A program made the position numbers and the translations under genes. This document shows, piece after piece, positions 18,815 through 27,194 of a stretch of 64,000 bases of DNA. The stretch's first letter is position 1, and each line of letters begins with the position of its first letter. The notes below the pieces were generated by a model. It did no database searches and had not been told where the DNA came from. It was given only the letters and a program-made list of their open reading frames with translations. Where the stretch lies: contig NZ_CP036537.1 of assembly GCF_021184025.1 (NCBI RefSeq), positions 4,092,001 through 4,156,000 of the forward strand, read 5' to 3'. The stretch is from Rhodopseudomonas boonkerdii. Its GTDB lineage: Bacteria; Pseudomonadota; Alphaproteobacteria; Rhizobiales; Xanthobacteraceae.

Positions 18815-20068
18815 ATGTCATCCAGCAGCCTGATCGCCCCGACCGTTTCGCCCGAACAGGCGGGCATGTCCGCCGCAGCGCTGGCGCGGATCGAACGCCA
18901 TCTGCAAACCCGCTATCTCGACAGCGGCCGCTTCCCCGGCGCGCAGCTCCTCGTCTATCGCCGCGGCGGCATCGTACATCACAGCGTTCGCGGCTTTGCC
19001 GATATGGAGCGCAAGGCCCCGGTGAAGCCCGACACCATCTTTCGCATCTATTCGATGACCAAGCCGATCACCTCGGTAGCGCTCATGATGCTCGTGGAAG
19101 AAGGCAAGGTCGCGCTCGACGAGCCCGTGCACAAATACATCTCCGCATGGAGCAATCTCGGCGTCTATCAGGCGGGCCTCGCGCCGCTGTTCCTGACGCG
19201 CCCCGCTGCACGTCCGATGCAGATCGTCGATCTGCTCCGTCACACCTCCGGCCTCACTTACGGTTTCCAGAACCGCACCAATGTGGATGCCGCCTATCGC
19301 GCGCAGAAGATCGGCGAGATCGAGAAGGCCGGCACCATGTCCACCATGGTCGCCGATCTCGCAAAAATCCCGCTCGAATTCTCGCCGGGCGATGCTTGGA
19401 ATTATTCGGTTGCAACCGATGTGGTCGGCTATCTCGTCGAGACGATCAGCGGCCAGCCCTTCGAGCAATTCCTGCAGCAGCGCATCTTCGATCCGCTCGG
19501 CATGGCCGATACCGGCTTCCATGTCCCTGCGGAGAAAGCGCATCGCTTCGCCGCCTGTTACGCCGCCGACGGAAAAGGCGGCATGACGCTGCAGGACGAT
19601 CCGACAACGAGTTCCTTCCTCTCGCCTCCCTCCTTCATCTCCGGCGGCGGCGGACTGTGTTCGACGGCAACGGACTATCTCGCTTTCTGCCGCGCGCTGC
19701 TGAATGGCGGAGCGCTCGGCGATACGCGTTTGCTGTCTCCAAAAACGATTGCGTTGATGACGGCCAATCATCTGCCGGGCGGACGCGATCTCACCGAAAT
19801 GTCGAAATCGCTGTTCAGCGAAGCCAGCTATGCCGGCGTCGGCTTCGGACTTGGCTTTTCGGTGACCATGGATCCCGCGAAAACTCTCATTCCCGGCAGC
19901 GCCGGCGAATATGCCTGGGGCGGTGCGGCGAGCACCGCATTCTGGATCGATCCGCGCGAAGAGCTGATCACGATCTTCATGACCCAACTTCTGCCGTCGA
20001 GCGCTTATCCCGTTCGTCGCGAACTGCGCACGATGGTCTATTCAGCATTGACCGAAAGCAACAATTAA
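18815..20068 (+). CDS. Serine hydrolase, class C beta-lactamase/esterase fold
   Basis: Protein of 417 residues. The nucleophile motif S80-M-T-K83 (RIYSMTKPITSVALM) is followed by the Tyr motif region AWNYSVATDVVGYLVE and a GGGGLCSTATDYLAF segment. The family covers esterases, D-aminopeptidases and EstB-type enzymes and not only beta-lactamases. No signal peptide is obvious, so it is probably cytoplasmic and esterase-like. The start at 18815 (MSSSSLIAPTVSPEQAG) is preferred because family members begin near SPEQAG. An in-frame ATG at 18752 would add 21 unlikely residues. Confidence 0.82.
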   Translation: MSSSSLIAPTVSPEQAGMSAAALARIERHLQTRYLDSGRFPGAQLLVYRRGGIVHHSVRGFADMERKAPVKPDTIFRIYSMTKPITSVALMMLVEEGKVALDEPVHKYISAWSNLGVYQAGLAPLFLTRPAARPMQIVDLLRHTSGLTYGFQNRTNVDAAYRAQKIGEIEKAGTMSTMVADLAKIPLEFSPGDAWNYSVATDVVGYLVETISGQPFEQFLQQRIFDPLGMADTGFHVPAEKAHRFAACYAADGKGGMTLQDDPTTSSFLSPPSFISGGGGLCSTATDYLAFCRALLNGGALGDTRLLSPKTIALMTANHLPGGRDLTEMSKSLFSEASYAGVGFGLGFSVTMDPAKTLIPGSAGEYAWGGAASTAFWIDPREELITIFMTQLLPSSAYPVRRELRTMVYSALTESNN

Positions 20069-20673
20069 TGGCGGCCGGCACGATCGATATTGATCAGGCT
20101 GGAACCCGTCGAAAAATCACGCTCGAATCAGGCCCATTCTCTGTCAGTGAGAATTCCCGCAAAACTTACGGTAGCCATCTTCTTCAATAACAACTATGCA
20201 CGGAATTGTGATACAGTGACGCGCAGAGCGCTTTTAAGGAAAATGCGGAATTTCAGCGGAAAAATTCGATGGAACTCCGCGCATCCGGCCGCTCATACGA
20301 ACCGAGTTCCGTTATCGCGCGTGCGCGCAGCGGCTTGCGTGTGTATAGCATCGGGTCCAACCTCTACTTTCGCTTCGGGGGTTGGCGAAACCAGGGGATG
20401 TTGTCGCGGTTCGCTCGGCTGCCGCGGCCACTGCGTGACGAAAACAGCAATTGGATACCGCGATAGAACATGAGCGACCGGCCGGAATGACCGTTACGAG
20501 AATAGTTTGATCAATTCGCGTATCGCGACGATTTCAACCATTCCGGTTGTCATGCCGACGTGTATAAGGAAGATGCCTTTGGATGATAGCTTTTATGGCT
20601 CTCAAGCTGAAAGGCCGTAATCAAAAAAATCAGAACCAATAATCCCTGTCAAAACGAAACTGAATGGTGACGA
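20069..20673. other. 605-bp gap before the XRE regulator
   Basis: It is less GC-rich than the flanks and carries several A/T-rich stretches near 20200-20280 and 20570-20670, consistent with promoter DNA for the XRE gene. Two short reading frames (for example 20269-20466) have neither a good ribosome site nor recognisable similarity. I see no defined RNA or repeat. Confidence 0.4.
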
Positions 20674-21048
20674 ATGAAGCAACGTAGCGCCGGCAAGTCC
20701 GACATCGAGTTGGGCAAGCGAATCCGTCTTCGTCGTGTCGAGCAGAAAATCTCGCAGGCGGATTTGGGCGAGAAACTGGGTGTCAGTTTCCAGCAGGTTC
20801 AGAAATACGAGAAGGGCGTGAACCGCGTGGGCGCAGCGCGCCTGCAGCAGATCGCCACCGCGCTCGACGTGCCCGTCACCTTCTTCTACGACGGCGACAC
20901 CAAGAACCGCGAAGTCGAGAGCCTTCTCTTCCTCGACAGCGCTTTCAGCCTTCGCCTGCTGCGCGCCTATAGCCGCATCAAGAGCCAGACCGTCCAGCGC
21001 CAGATGGTCGTGCTGATGGAAGCCATCGCGGACGAGGAAGAGAAGTAA
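20674..21048 (+). CDS. XRE-family transcriptional regulator
   Basis: Protein of 124 residues. The helix-turn-helix lies at about 11-65 (ELGKRIRLRRVEQKISQADL, GVSFQQVQKYEKGVNRVGAA). A short C-terminal helix region ends RQMVVLMEAIADEEEK. This small form is conserved in rhizobia and relatives, where homologues influence stress and cell-cycle or exopolysaccharide genes. Its target here is unknown. Two hairpins follow it, so it is likely transcribed alone and ends before dctA. Confidence 0.88.
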   Translation: MKQRSAGKSDIELGKRIRLRRVEQKISQADLGEKLGVSFQQVQKYEKGVNRVGAARLQQIATALDVPVTFFYDGDTKNREVESLLFLDSAFSLRLLRAYSRIKSQTVQRQMVVLMEAIADEEEK

Positions 21049-21060
21049 GTGCCGCTCGCG

Positions 21061-21078
21061 CCGCCGGGCGTCCGGCGG
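21061..21078 (+). terminator. Hairpin after the XRE gene
   Basis: CCGCCGG-GCGT-CCGGCGG is a perfect 7-bp stem, followed within about 6 bases by a T-rich tract (GTTCTTTCTCTTTC). It lies 13 bp after the XRE stop codon and probably terminates transcription. Confidence 0.55.
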
Positions 21079-21120
21079 CCGCGCGTTCTTTCTCTTTCAA
21101 TCAAGGACGACATCATCTCG

Positions 21121-21149
21121 CCGCCCTCATCGGGTCGGCGGGATTTTTT
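21121..21149 (+). terminator. Rho-independent-like terminator upstream of dctA
   Basis: CCGCC at 21121-21125 pairs with GGCGG at 21137-21141, followed by ATTTTTT. It isolates the dctA promoter from transcription entering from the XRE gene. Confidence 0.5.
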
Positions 21150-21169
21150 GTACACGTACGGGTATTCGA

Positions 21170-21185
21170 TGGCATGGTTGTTGCT
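21170..21185 (+). promoter_or_regulatory. Sigma-54 promoter of dctA
   Basis: TGGCATGGTTGTTGCT matches the RpoN consensus TGGCAYG-N4-TTGCW. The invariant GG (21171-21172) and GC (21183-21184) are spaced by 10 bases. The predicted transcript starts near 21196, about 22 nt before the dctA ATG. In rhizobia dctA is activated by DctB/DctD with RpoN, and those regulators are not in this window. Confidence 0.8.
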
Positions 21186-21217
21186 GAGGTTGTTCTGAAC
21201 CTCACGGAGAACGATCG

Positions 21218-22537
21218 ATGTCGACGACCGTCATCACCGCCCCGGCGATCCGCAAACCGCTCTACCACTCGCTGTTCGTTCAGGTGCTGGCGGCACTGTT
21301 GCTCGGCATCGTGCTGGGTATCGTCGCACCGGACTTCGCCATCGGCCTGAGATTCTTCAGCGACGCCTTCCTCAAGCTGATCTCGATGATCGTCGCGCCG
21401 ATCGTGTTCTGCGTGGTGGTCCACGGCATCGCCGGAGCCGGCGACCTCAAAAAGGTCGGCCGCATCGGCGTCAAGGCGCTGATCTATTTCGAGGTGATGA
21501 CCACCCTCGCATTGGTGATCGGCCTCGTCTTCGCTTATCTGTTCGGCCCCGGCCACGGCATGAACATCAATCCGGCCGCGTTGGACGGCAAGGCGCTCAC
21601 GACGGTCGTCGACAACGCTCACAAGCTCCAGGGCGGCGGCATCGGCGCCTTCCTGCTCAACATCATCCCGAGCACCTCATTCGACGCGCTGGCACGCAAC
21701 GACGTGCTGCAAGTGCTGTTCTTCGCCATCGTCTTCGGTACGGCGCTGGCGCTGGTCGGCGGCGAGAAGGGCGAGCGCGTCACCACGCTGATCGATGCGG
21801 TCGCCACCGTCCTGTTCCGCGCCATGGGCCTGATCGTGCGCGCCGCGCCGATCGGCGTGCTCGGCGCCGTCGCCTATACGGTCGGCCGCTACGGTGTCGG
21901 CTCGCTGAAGCAGCTCGTCTCGCTGGTCGTGCTGTTCTATGCGTCGGTGTTCATCTTCGTCTTCGCCGTACTCGGCGGCGTCATGGCGCTGGCCGGGCTG
22001 AACATCGTCAAGTTTCTCGGCTATCTGCGCGAGGAGCTGATGATCGTGCTGGCCACCGCATCGTCCGATGCCGTGCTGCCGCAGATCATGCGCAAGCTGG
22101 AACGGCTCGGCGTGAAGGACAATGTGGTGGGGCTGGTGATCCCCACCGGCTATTCCTTCAATCTCGATGCCTTCTCGATCTATCTCACGCTGGCCGTGGT
22201 CTTCATTGCCCAGGCCACCAACACGCCGCTCTCGTTCAGCGATCTCCTGCTGGTGCTCGGCGTTTCGTTGATCACATCGAAGGGCGCCCATGGCGTGCCG
22301 GGCTCGGCGATCGTCATCCTTGCCGCCACGCTCCATGCGGTGCCAAGCATTCCCGCCATCGGCCTCGTGCTGGTGCTGTCGGTGGACTGGTTCATCGGCA
22401 TGGCCCGCGCCGTCGGCAACCTGATCGGCAATTGTGTGGCGACCGTGGTGATCGGCGCATGGGAAGGCGATCTCGACCGGGCACGCGCCAAGCGCGTGCT
22501 CGATGGCGAGGAAGCAGTGGATGTCACCGCGGGGTGA
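21218..22537 (+). CDS. dctA: C4-dicarboxylate/proton (cation) symporter DctA
   Basis: Protein of 439 residues, usual length for DctA. It belongs to the dicarboxylate/amino acid:cation symporter family, with eight membrane helices plus re-entrant loops. Visible signatures are LFVQVLAALLLGIVLGI near the N-terminus, FLKLISMIVAPIVFCVVVHG, the serine/glycine-rich ATASSDAVLPQIM and GYSFNLDAFSIY, and TSKGAHGVPGSAIVILAATL. It imports succinate, malate and fumarate across the inner membrane. The only promoter seen is the sigma-54 element just upstream. In symbiotic relatives this gene fuels nitrogen fixation, and whether that applies here is unknown. Confidence 0.95.
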   Translation: MSTTVITAPAIRKPLYHSLFVQVLAALLLGIVLGIVAPDFAIGLRFFSDAFLKLISMIVAPIVFCVVVHGIAGAGDLKKVGRIGVKALIYFEVMTTLALVIGLVFAYLFGPGHGMNINPAALDGKALTTVVDNAHKLQGGGIGAFLLNIIPSTSFDALARNDVLQVLFFAIVFGTALALVGGEKGERVTTLIDAVATVLFRAMGLIVRAAPIGVLGAVAYTVGRYGVGSLKQLVSLVVLFYASVFIFVFAVLGGVMALAGLNIVKFLGYLREELMIVLATASSDAVLPQIMRKLERLGVKDNVVGLVIPTGYSFNLDAFSIYLTLAVVFIAQATNTPLSFSDLLLVLGVSLITSKGAHGVPGSAIVILAATLHAVPSIPAIGLVLVLSVDWFIGMARAVGNLIGNCVATVVIGAWEGDLDRARAKRVLDGEEAVDVTAG

Positions 22538-22555
22538 TTGTTGTTGAGGCGCGAG

Positions 22556-22737
22556 GCCGATGGCCTCCCTCCCCCAAGCTGCAAAGCGGCGCAGTGGGGA
22601 GGGTGGCGCGGAGCGCGGGGTGGGGTGCCCCACGTGACGTCCTTCGTGGGGAAAGACCCCACCCGTCTCGATGCTCGCTGAACGCTCGCATCGATCCACC
22701 CTCCCCAGTCGCTTCGCTCCGGGGAGGGATAAGCACA
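22556..22737. repeat. Extragenic repeat with CTCCCC/GGGGAGG arms (copy 1)
   Basis: About 180 bp between convergent dctA and the alcohol dehydrogenase gene. GGCCTCCCTCCCCCAAG at the left pairs loosely with CCGGGGAGGGATAAG at the right, with internal GGGGTGGGGTGCCCC, CCCCACCCGTC and CACCCTCCCC. It shares the arm sequences and the GTGGAGAAACCCCACCCGTC-like core with the element at 49217-49349. Confidence 0.65.
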
Positions 22738-22742
22738 GCGTG

Positions 22743-23804
22743 TTACGCCGGCGTCAGGATCGCACGTCCCACCAGCTTGCCGTCCTTCAGCTCGTTGAGC
22801 GCGGCGTTGGCGCGCGCGAGCGGCATCGGAGTGGTCGGGATCGGCGCGACCTTGCCGGTGCGCACCAGCTCCAGCAGCTCCCTGGTTTCCTTCAGATTGC
22901 CGACATAGCTGCCCTGGATGGTCAGCGCCTTCATGGCGATCAGCGGCAGCGCCCAGGTGGCGCCGCCGCCGAACAGGCCGACCATGATCAGGCTGCCGCC
23001 CTTGGACAGCGCGTCGAAACCGAGCTGGGTCGTCTGCGCGTTGCCGACGAGATCGATCACCGACAGGATCGGCTGACCCGCGGCCTTCTGGAGCTGCGCC
23101 AGCGCATCGGGCGCATTGCCGTCCACCGCCGCGAGCGCACCGGCTTTCAGCGCGGCCTCGCGCTTGTTGGCATCGATATCGACCACGATGGCGCCCTTGC
23201 CGCCCATCGCCTTGAGCAGGCTCAGCGCCATCAGGCCGAGACCGCCCGCGCCGAAGATCACGATCGGATTGCCGAGATCCTTCTCGACCTTCTTCAGCGC
23301 GCTGTAGGTGGTGACGCCGGAGCATGCGTAAGGCGCTGCCAGCACCGGGTCCATGCCCTTCAGATCGATGAGATACTTCGGATGCGGCACCAGCATGTAG
23401 TCGGCATAGCCGCCATCGCAATGCACGCCGAGACAGCGCGGCTGCAGGCAGAGATTTTCCTCATCGGCGAGACAGACCGCGCATTTGCCGCAGCCGATCC
23501 ACGGATAGGCCAGCGCGACATCGCCGATCTTGACGCCATCCTTCGGCGCATCCGGGCCAAAGGCGACGACCTCACCGACCGTCTCATGGCCCATCGTGTG
23601 CGGCAGGTTGATGCCGCGCTCCTTCAATGACAGCCGCTTGCGGCCGTGACCGAGCTCGTAGCCCCCCTCCCAGATATGCAGGTCGCTGTGGCAGACGCCC
23701 GCAGCCTTGACGCGGATCAGCACCTGCGTGCCGGTCGGCTGCGGCGTATCCTGGTCGACCTCGCCGAGCGGCTCGTTGAATTCGAGGACCTTGAAGCTTT
23801 TCAT
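22743..23804 (-). CDS. Zinc-dependent alcohol dehydrogenase (MDR family)
   Basis: Protein of 353 residues. Catalytic zinc ligands appear as C38 (GVCHSD), H73 (GHE) and C161. Structural zinc ligands are C105, C108, C111 and C119. The Rossmann motif GAGGLG lies at 185-190. It is cytoplasmic, with NAD(P)-dependent oxidation of alcohols or reduction of aldehydes. The start at 23804 has GGGAG eight bases upstream. It lies 41 bp after the molybdoenzyme subunit gene, and the pair may act on the same alcohol/aldehyde substrate, but this is only inferred from adjacency. Confidence 0.9.
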   Translation of the reverse strand: MKSFKVLEFNEPLGEVDQDTPQPTGTQVLIRVKAAGVCHSDLHIWEGGYELGHGRKRLSLKERGINLPHTMGHETVGEVVAFGPDAPKDGVKIGDVALAYPWIGCGKCAVCLADEENLCLQPRCLGVHCDGGYADYMLVPHPKYLIDLKGMDPVLAAPYACSGVTTYSALKKVEKDLGNPIVIFGAGGLGLMALSLLKAMGGKGAIVVDIDANKREAALKAGALAAVDGNAPDALAQLQKAAGQPILSVIDLVGNAQTTQLGFDALSKGGSLIMVGLFGGGATWALPLIAMKALTIQGSYVGNLKETRELLELVRTGKVAPIPTTPMPLARANAALNELKDGKLVGRAILTPA

Positions 23805-23845
23805 TTTGTTTTCTCCCGGGTGAAGTTTTATGAAATTCGTCGCGG

Positions 23846-26167
23846 CTACGCCGCCTTCGCGTTCCTGATCGCCTCCCACACCTTGACCGGCGACAGCGGC
23901 GTGTTGAGCTGCGTGATGCCATAGGGCGCCAGCGCATCGAGCACGCCATTGACGACGCAAGGCGGCCCGCCGATGGCCCCGGATTCGCCGCAGCCCTTGG
24001 CGCCGATCGGGTTGGTGACACACGGCGCCGAACCGTCGAGCGTGACATTCAACGGCGGCATGTCGGTGGCACGCGGAATGCAGTAGTCCTGATAGGTCGC
24101 GGTGATGAGCTGGCCGTCCTCGTCGTAATGGACGTTCTCGAACAGTGCCTGGCCGATGCCCTGCGCGACGCCGCCATGGATCTGACCTGTGACCAGCATC
24201 GGATTCACGGCGACACCCACATCGTCCACCGTAGTGTAGCGCACCACGTTGGTGATGCCGGTTTCCGGATCGATCTCGACCTCGCAGATATGGGTGCCGT
24301 TGGGCCAGCTCGGCGCATCCACCTCGCCGGTGGAATCGACGCTCAAGCCTGCGCCGCCTTCGGCCTTGGCGATCTCGAACAGGCTGACACGCTTGTCGGT
24401 GCCGACCACGGTGAGGAAACCATCGACATATTCGATGTCCTCTACCGCGGCTTCCATCATGTTGGATGCCTTTTCGCGCGCCTTCTTGATCAGGTCCTGC
24501 GTGGAGACGACGGCAGCCGTACCGCCGACGAACAGCGAGCGCGAACCGACGCTGCCGAAGCCCAGCGCCACATCCGTATCGCCCTGCACCACATCGATAC
24601 TGTTGATGTCGATGCCAAGCGACGCCGCCACCATCTGCGAGTAAGCGGTCTGCAGGCCCTGCCCCATGGCCATGGTGCCGGAATAGAGAATGACGCGGCC
24701 ATGCGGCGTCGCGGTCAGCGTCACCTTCTCGGTGTGGTTACGGCCGCCCGTCCATTCGATGTAGCTGGTGAGCCCGCGGCCATAGAGCATGCCGCGCTTC
24801 TTCGCTTCCTTCTTGCGCGCAGCGAAGCCGTCCCAATCGGAGAGTTCGGAGGCGCGTTGGAGCATGTGCGCGAAGGCACCGCTGTCGTACACTTGCCCGA
24901 CAGCGTTGGTGTAGGGAAACTGCGCCGGCTTGATGTAGTTCACCTTGCGGATCGCACGCGGGTCCATACCGATCTGCCGCGCGGCGGCATCGAGCAGGCG
25001 CTCCATGATGAATACCGCTTCGGGGCGCCCCGCGCCGCGATAGGCGCCGACCGGCGCCGTGTTGGTCATCACGGCCTTGACCTCGTAATGCACGTTCGGC
25101 ACGTCATAGACGCTGGTCTGCACGAACGGCCCGAGCACCAGCGGAATGATCACGCCCGTGCCGGAGAGATACGCTCCGGTGCCGCCGAGCGAGGTCACGC
25201 GGTAGGCCTGGATGCGGCCCTTGGCATCGAGCGCGAGCTCCGCCGTCGAGGTGAGGTCGCGGCCATGGGTGCCACCGACGAAATCGTCGGTGCGGTCGCC
25301 GCGCCAGCGGATCGTCTTGCCGAGCTTCACGGCGGCATAGGCGACGATGCCGTCTTCCGGATACAGGCTCGTCTTCTGTCCGAAGCCGCCGCCGATATCG
25401 CCGACCACGAGACGGATCGACTCCTTCGGCCGCTTCAGGATCGCGTCCGCGATGATGTCGCGCGTCGCCATCGGGGTCTGCGACTGCACATAGACCGTGA
25501 GCCGGCCGGTCTTCTTGTCCACCTCCGCAATCGTGCTGCGCGGTTCCATCGCTGACGGCACGAGACGCTGGCTGACGATGTCGAGCGACACCGTGTGCTT
25601 GGCACTGGCGAAGATCGCGGCGATCTTGCCCGCATCGCCATAGCTCATCGATGCCGCGATATTGTCCGGCGCCTGCTCCCACACCGCCGGTGCGCCTTCC
25701 GCGATGGCGGCCCTGGGATCGACCACCGCCGGCAGCACCTCGTAATCCACCGCGATCGCCTCGGCGGCGAGCTGGGCCTGAATGCGCGACGTCGCGATCA
25801 CGGCCGCAACGCCCTCGCCGGCGAAGCGCACGATCTCATGCGCCAGCAGGCGGCGCGGCGGAAACTGCATGGCCGATCCGTCCGGCCGCTTGAAGATGTT
25901 CAGCGTCGGCAGCGTGCCCACATCGTCGGCGACGAGATCGGCGCCGGTGAGGATCGCCTGCACCCCGGGCATCGCGCTGGCGGCCTCGATATTCACCCCG
26001 GTGATTTTGGCATGGGCATGCGGCGAACGCAGCACATGCAGCCACAGTGCGCCGTCTTCCGGCTTGTCGTCGATGAAATGGCCCTGCCCGGTGAGAAGTC
26101 GTTGGTCTTCGAGGCGCTTGGGAGACAATCCCGCGCCGAAACGCAGGTTCGCAGGCAGAATATTCAT
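23846..26167 (-). CDS. Xanthine dehydrogenase/CoxL-family molybdopterin-binding subunit (orphan)
   Basis: Protein of 773 residues, typical of large subunits of molybdenum hydroxylases. The N-terminal aldehyde-oxidase a/b-hammerhead domain starts KRLEDQRLLTGQGHFIDD. The molybdopterin part has VVGDIGGGFGQKTSLYPEDG, PVGAYRGAGRPEAVFIMERL and GTMAMGQGLQTAYSQMVA. The active-site glutamate region is GAKGCGESGAIGGP near the C-terminus. The CO dehydrogenase active-site motif (AYRCSF) is absent: here it is AYRGAG, so this is not a form I CODH. The FAD and [2Fe-2S] partner genes, usually adjacent, are missing, so the partners must be elsewhere. The substrate is unknown, and the purine cluster suggests a heterocycle or aldehyde. 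Confidence 0.88.
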   Translation of the reverse strand: MNILPANLRFGAGLSPKRLEDQRLLTGQGHFIDDKPEDGALWLHVLRSPHAHAKITGVNIEAASAMPGVQAILTGADLVADDVGTLPTLNIFKRPDGSAMQFPPRRLLAHEIVRFAGEGVAAVIATSRIQAQLAAEAIAVDYEVLPAVVDPRAAIAEGAPAVWEQAPDNIAASMSYGDAGKIAAIFASAKHTVSLDIVSQRLVPSAMEPRSTIAEVDKKTGRLTVYVQSQTPMATRDIIADAILKRPKESIRLVVGDIGGGFGQKTSLYPEDGIVAYAAVKLGKTIRWRGDRTDDFVGGTHGRDLTSTAELALDAKGRIQAYRVTSLGGTGAYLSGTGVIIPLVLGPFVQTSVYDVPNVHYEVKAVMTNTAPVGAYRGAGRPEAVFIMERLLDAAARQIGMDPRAIRKVNYIKPAQFPYTNAVGQVYDSGAFAHMLQRASELSDWDGFAARKKEAKKRGMLYGRGLTSYIEWTGGRNHTEKVTLTATPHGRVILYSGTMAMGQGLQTAYSQMVAASLGIDINSIDVVQGDTDVALGFGSVGSRSLFVGGTAAVVSTQDLIKKAREKASNMMEAAVEDIEYVDGFLTVVGTDKRVSLFEIAKAEGGAGLSVDSTGEVDAPSWPNGTHICEVEIDPETGITNVVRYTTVDDVGVAVNPMLVTGQIHGGVAQGIGQALFENVHYDEDGQLITATYQDYCIPRATDMPPLNVTLDGSAPCVTNPIGAKGCGESGAIGGPPCVVNGVLDALAPYGITQLNTPLSPVKVWEAIRNAKAA

Positions 26168-26280
26168 CGGGCGTCCTTGGATGGCGGGCCTTGCAGGCGG
26201 GCTGCCGAACCTTGCCCGAAAAACCCATGCGCGCCAACCGCGTTGCGGCGGGCCAGAACGGGCGGAATTGCATATCGAAT

Positions 26281-26291
26281 ATTGTTACAAT
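26281..26291. promoter_or_regulatory. Palindrome ATTGTTACAAT upstream of the molybdoenzyme gene
   Basis: A perfect odd palindrome (ATTGT-T-ACAAT) about 115 bp upstream of the molybdoenzyme start and just downstream of the DapA-like stop, in an A/T-rich pocket. The TTGT-N-ACAA form suits GntR-type repressors. The role is inferred. Confidence 0.3.
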
Positions 26292-26314
26292 GCGAGGGCC
26301 GTAGGGCCACAGCA

Positions 26315-27190
26315 TCATCCGACGTCCGCCAGCACCTTTTCGATCACCTTGCGCTCATCCGCCGTCAGGGCCGCCTGCGGCGCCACGGGATCGCCGACAT
26401 CGTAGCCCTGGATCGCGAGGCCCGCCTTGATGCAGGCGGCGAGATTGTAGCGTGCGAAAGCTTCGTTGAGCCCCCACAGCCGCCGCTGCAGCGCCATCGC
26501 CTCGTCCCAGCGCTGCGCCTTGCAGAGATCGTAGAGGCGCACGCTCTGTTGCGGCACCACGCAGGCCGGCCCGGCCATCCAGCCGACGCCACCGATCAGC
26601 ATCACCGCCGCCGGGATATGCGCCGAGGCGGCAAACACGCTGAGCTTGTCGCCACAGCGATTGATCATCGACAGCAGCCGCCCCGTATTGGTGGAGGCGT
26701 CCTTGATGTAATTGATGCGCGGATGCTCGGCGAGCCGCGCCACCACGTCCAGCGTCAGATCGGAGCGCTGGAATTGCGGATTGGTGTAGATCACGACCGG
26801 GACATCGACGGCATCGGCGATGGCGCGGAAATAGGATTCGATCTGCGCATCCTTGAGTGGAAAATACGCTTCGAGAATGGCGAGAATGCCGTCGGCGCCG
26901 AGTTTCTGATACGACTTCGCCTGCGCCACCGCATCCACCGTGGAGGTCGAGGCGACGCCCGCCACCACGGGCACGCGCCCCTGCGCGGCCTCGATGGTGG
27001 TCTGCACCACCGCGCGGCGCTGCTCGCCATTGAGATAGGCGAATTCGCCGGTGGAGCCGAGCGGCGTCAGCCCGTGCACACCGGCCTTGATGAGATCGTC
27101 GCATAGCCGCCCGAGCACGTCGGTGCGCATGCGGCCGTCGGGATCGGCGGGCGACACCAGATAGGGAAACACGCCGTGGAAACGCGCCAT
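26315..27190 (-). CDS. DapA/N-acetylneuraminate lyase-family aldolase or lyase
   Basis: Protein of 291 residues with a TIM barrel. The Schiff-base lysine is K163 (INYIKDAS) and the catalytic tyrosine Y135 (VVIYTNP). The GSTGEF motif is at 45-50. The genome context (uricase, allantoate amidohydrolase) and sequence differ from a housekeeping 4-hydroxy-tetrahydrodipicolinate synthase, so it more likely cleaves or condenses a pyruvate-derived or ureide-derived keto acid. It lies 4 bp after the M20 hydrolase gene, so the two are translated from one message. Confidence 0.82.
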   Translation of the reverse strand: MARFHGVFPYLVSPADPDGRMRTDVLGRLCDDLIKAGVHGLTPLGSTGEFAYLNGEQRRAVVQTTIEAAQGRVPVVAGVASTSTVDAVAQAKSYQKLGADGILAILEAYFPLKDAQIESYFRAIADAVDVPVVIYTNPQFQRSDLTLDVVARLAEHPRINYIKDASTNTGRLLSMINRCGDKLSVFAASAHIPAAVMLIGGVGWMAGPACVVPQQSVRLYDLCKAQRWDEAMALQRRLWGLNEAFARYNLAACIKAGLAIQGYDVGDPVAPQAALTADERKVIEKVLADVG

Positions 27191-27194
27191 TCGA

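Noticed and set aside
20090..20473. Short reading frames in the gap before the XRE gene, including 20269-20466
   Set aside because: No ribosome-binding site, no recognisable similarity, and low-complexity Arg/Ser content.
23846..26167. Reading the molybdoenzyme subunit as carbon monoxide dehydrogenase CoxL
   Set aside because: The form I motif AYRCSF is absent (AYRGAG instead), and coxM and coxS are not present.
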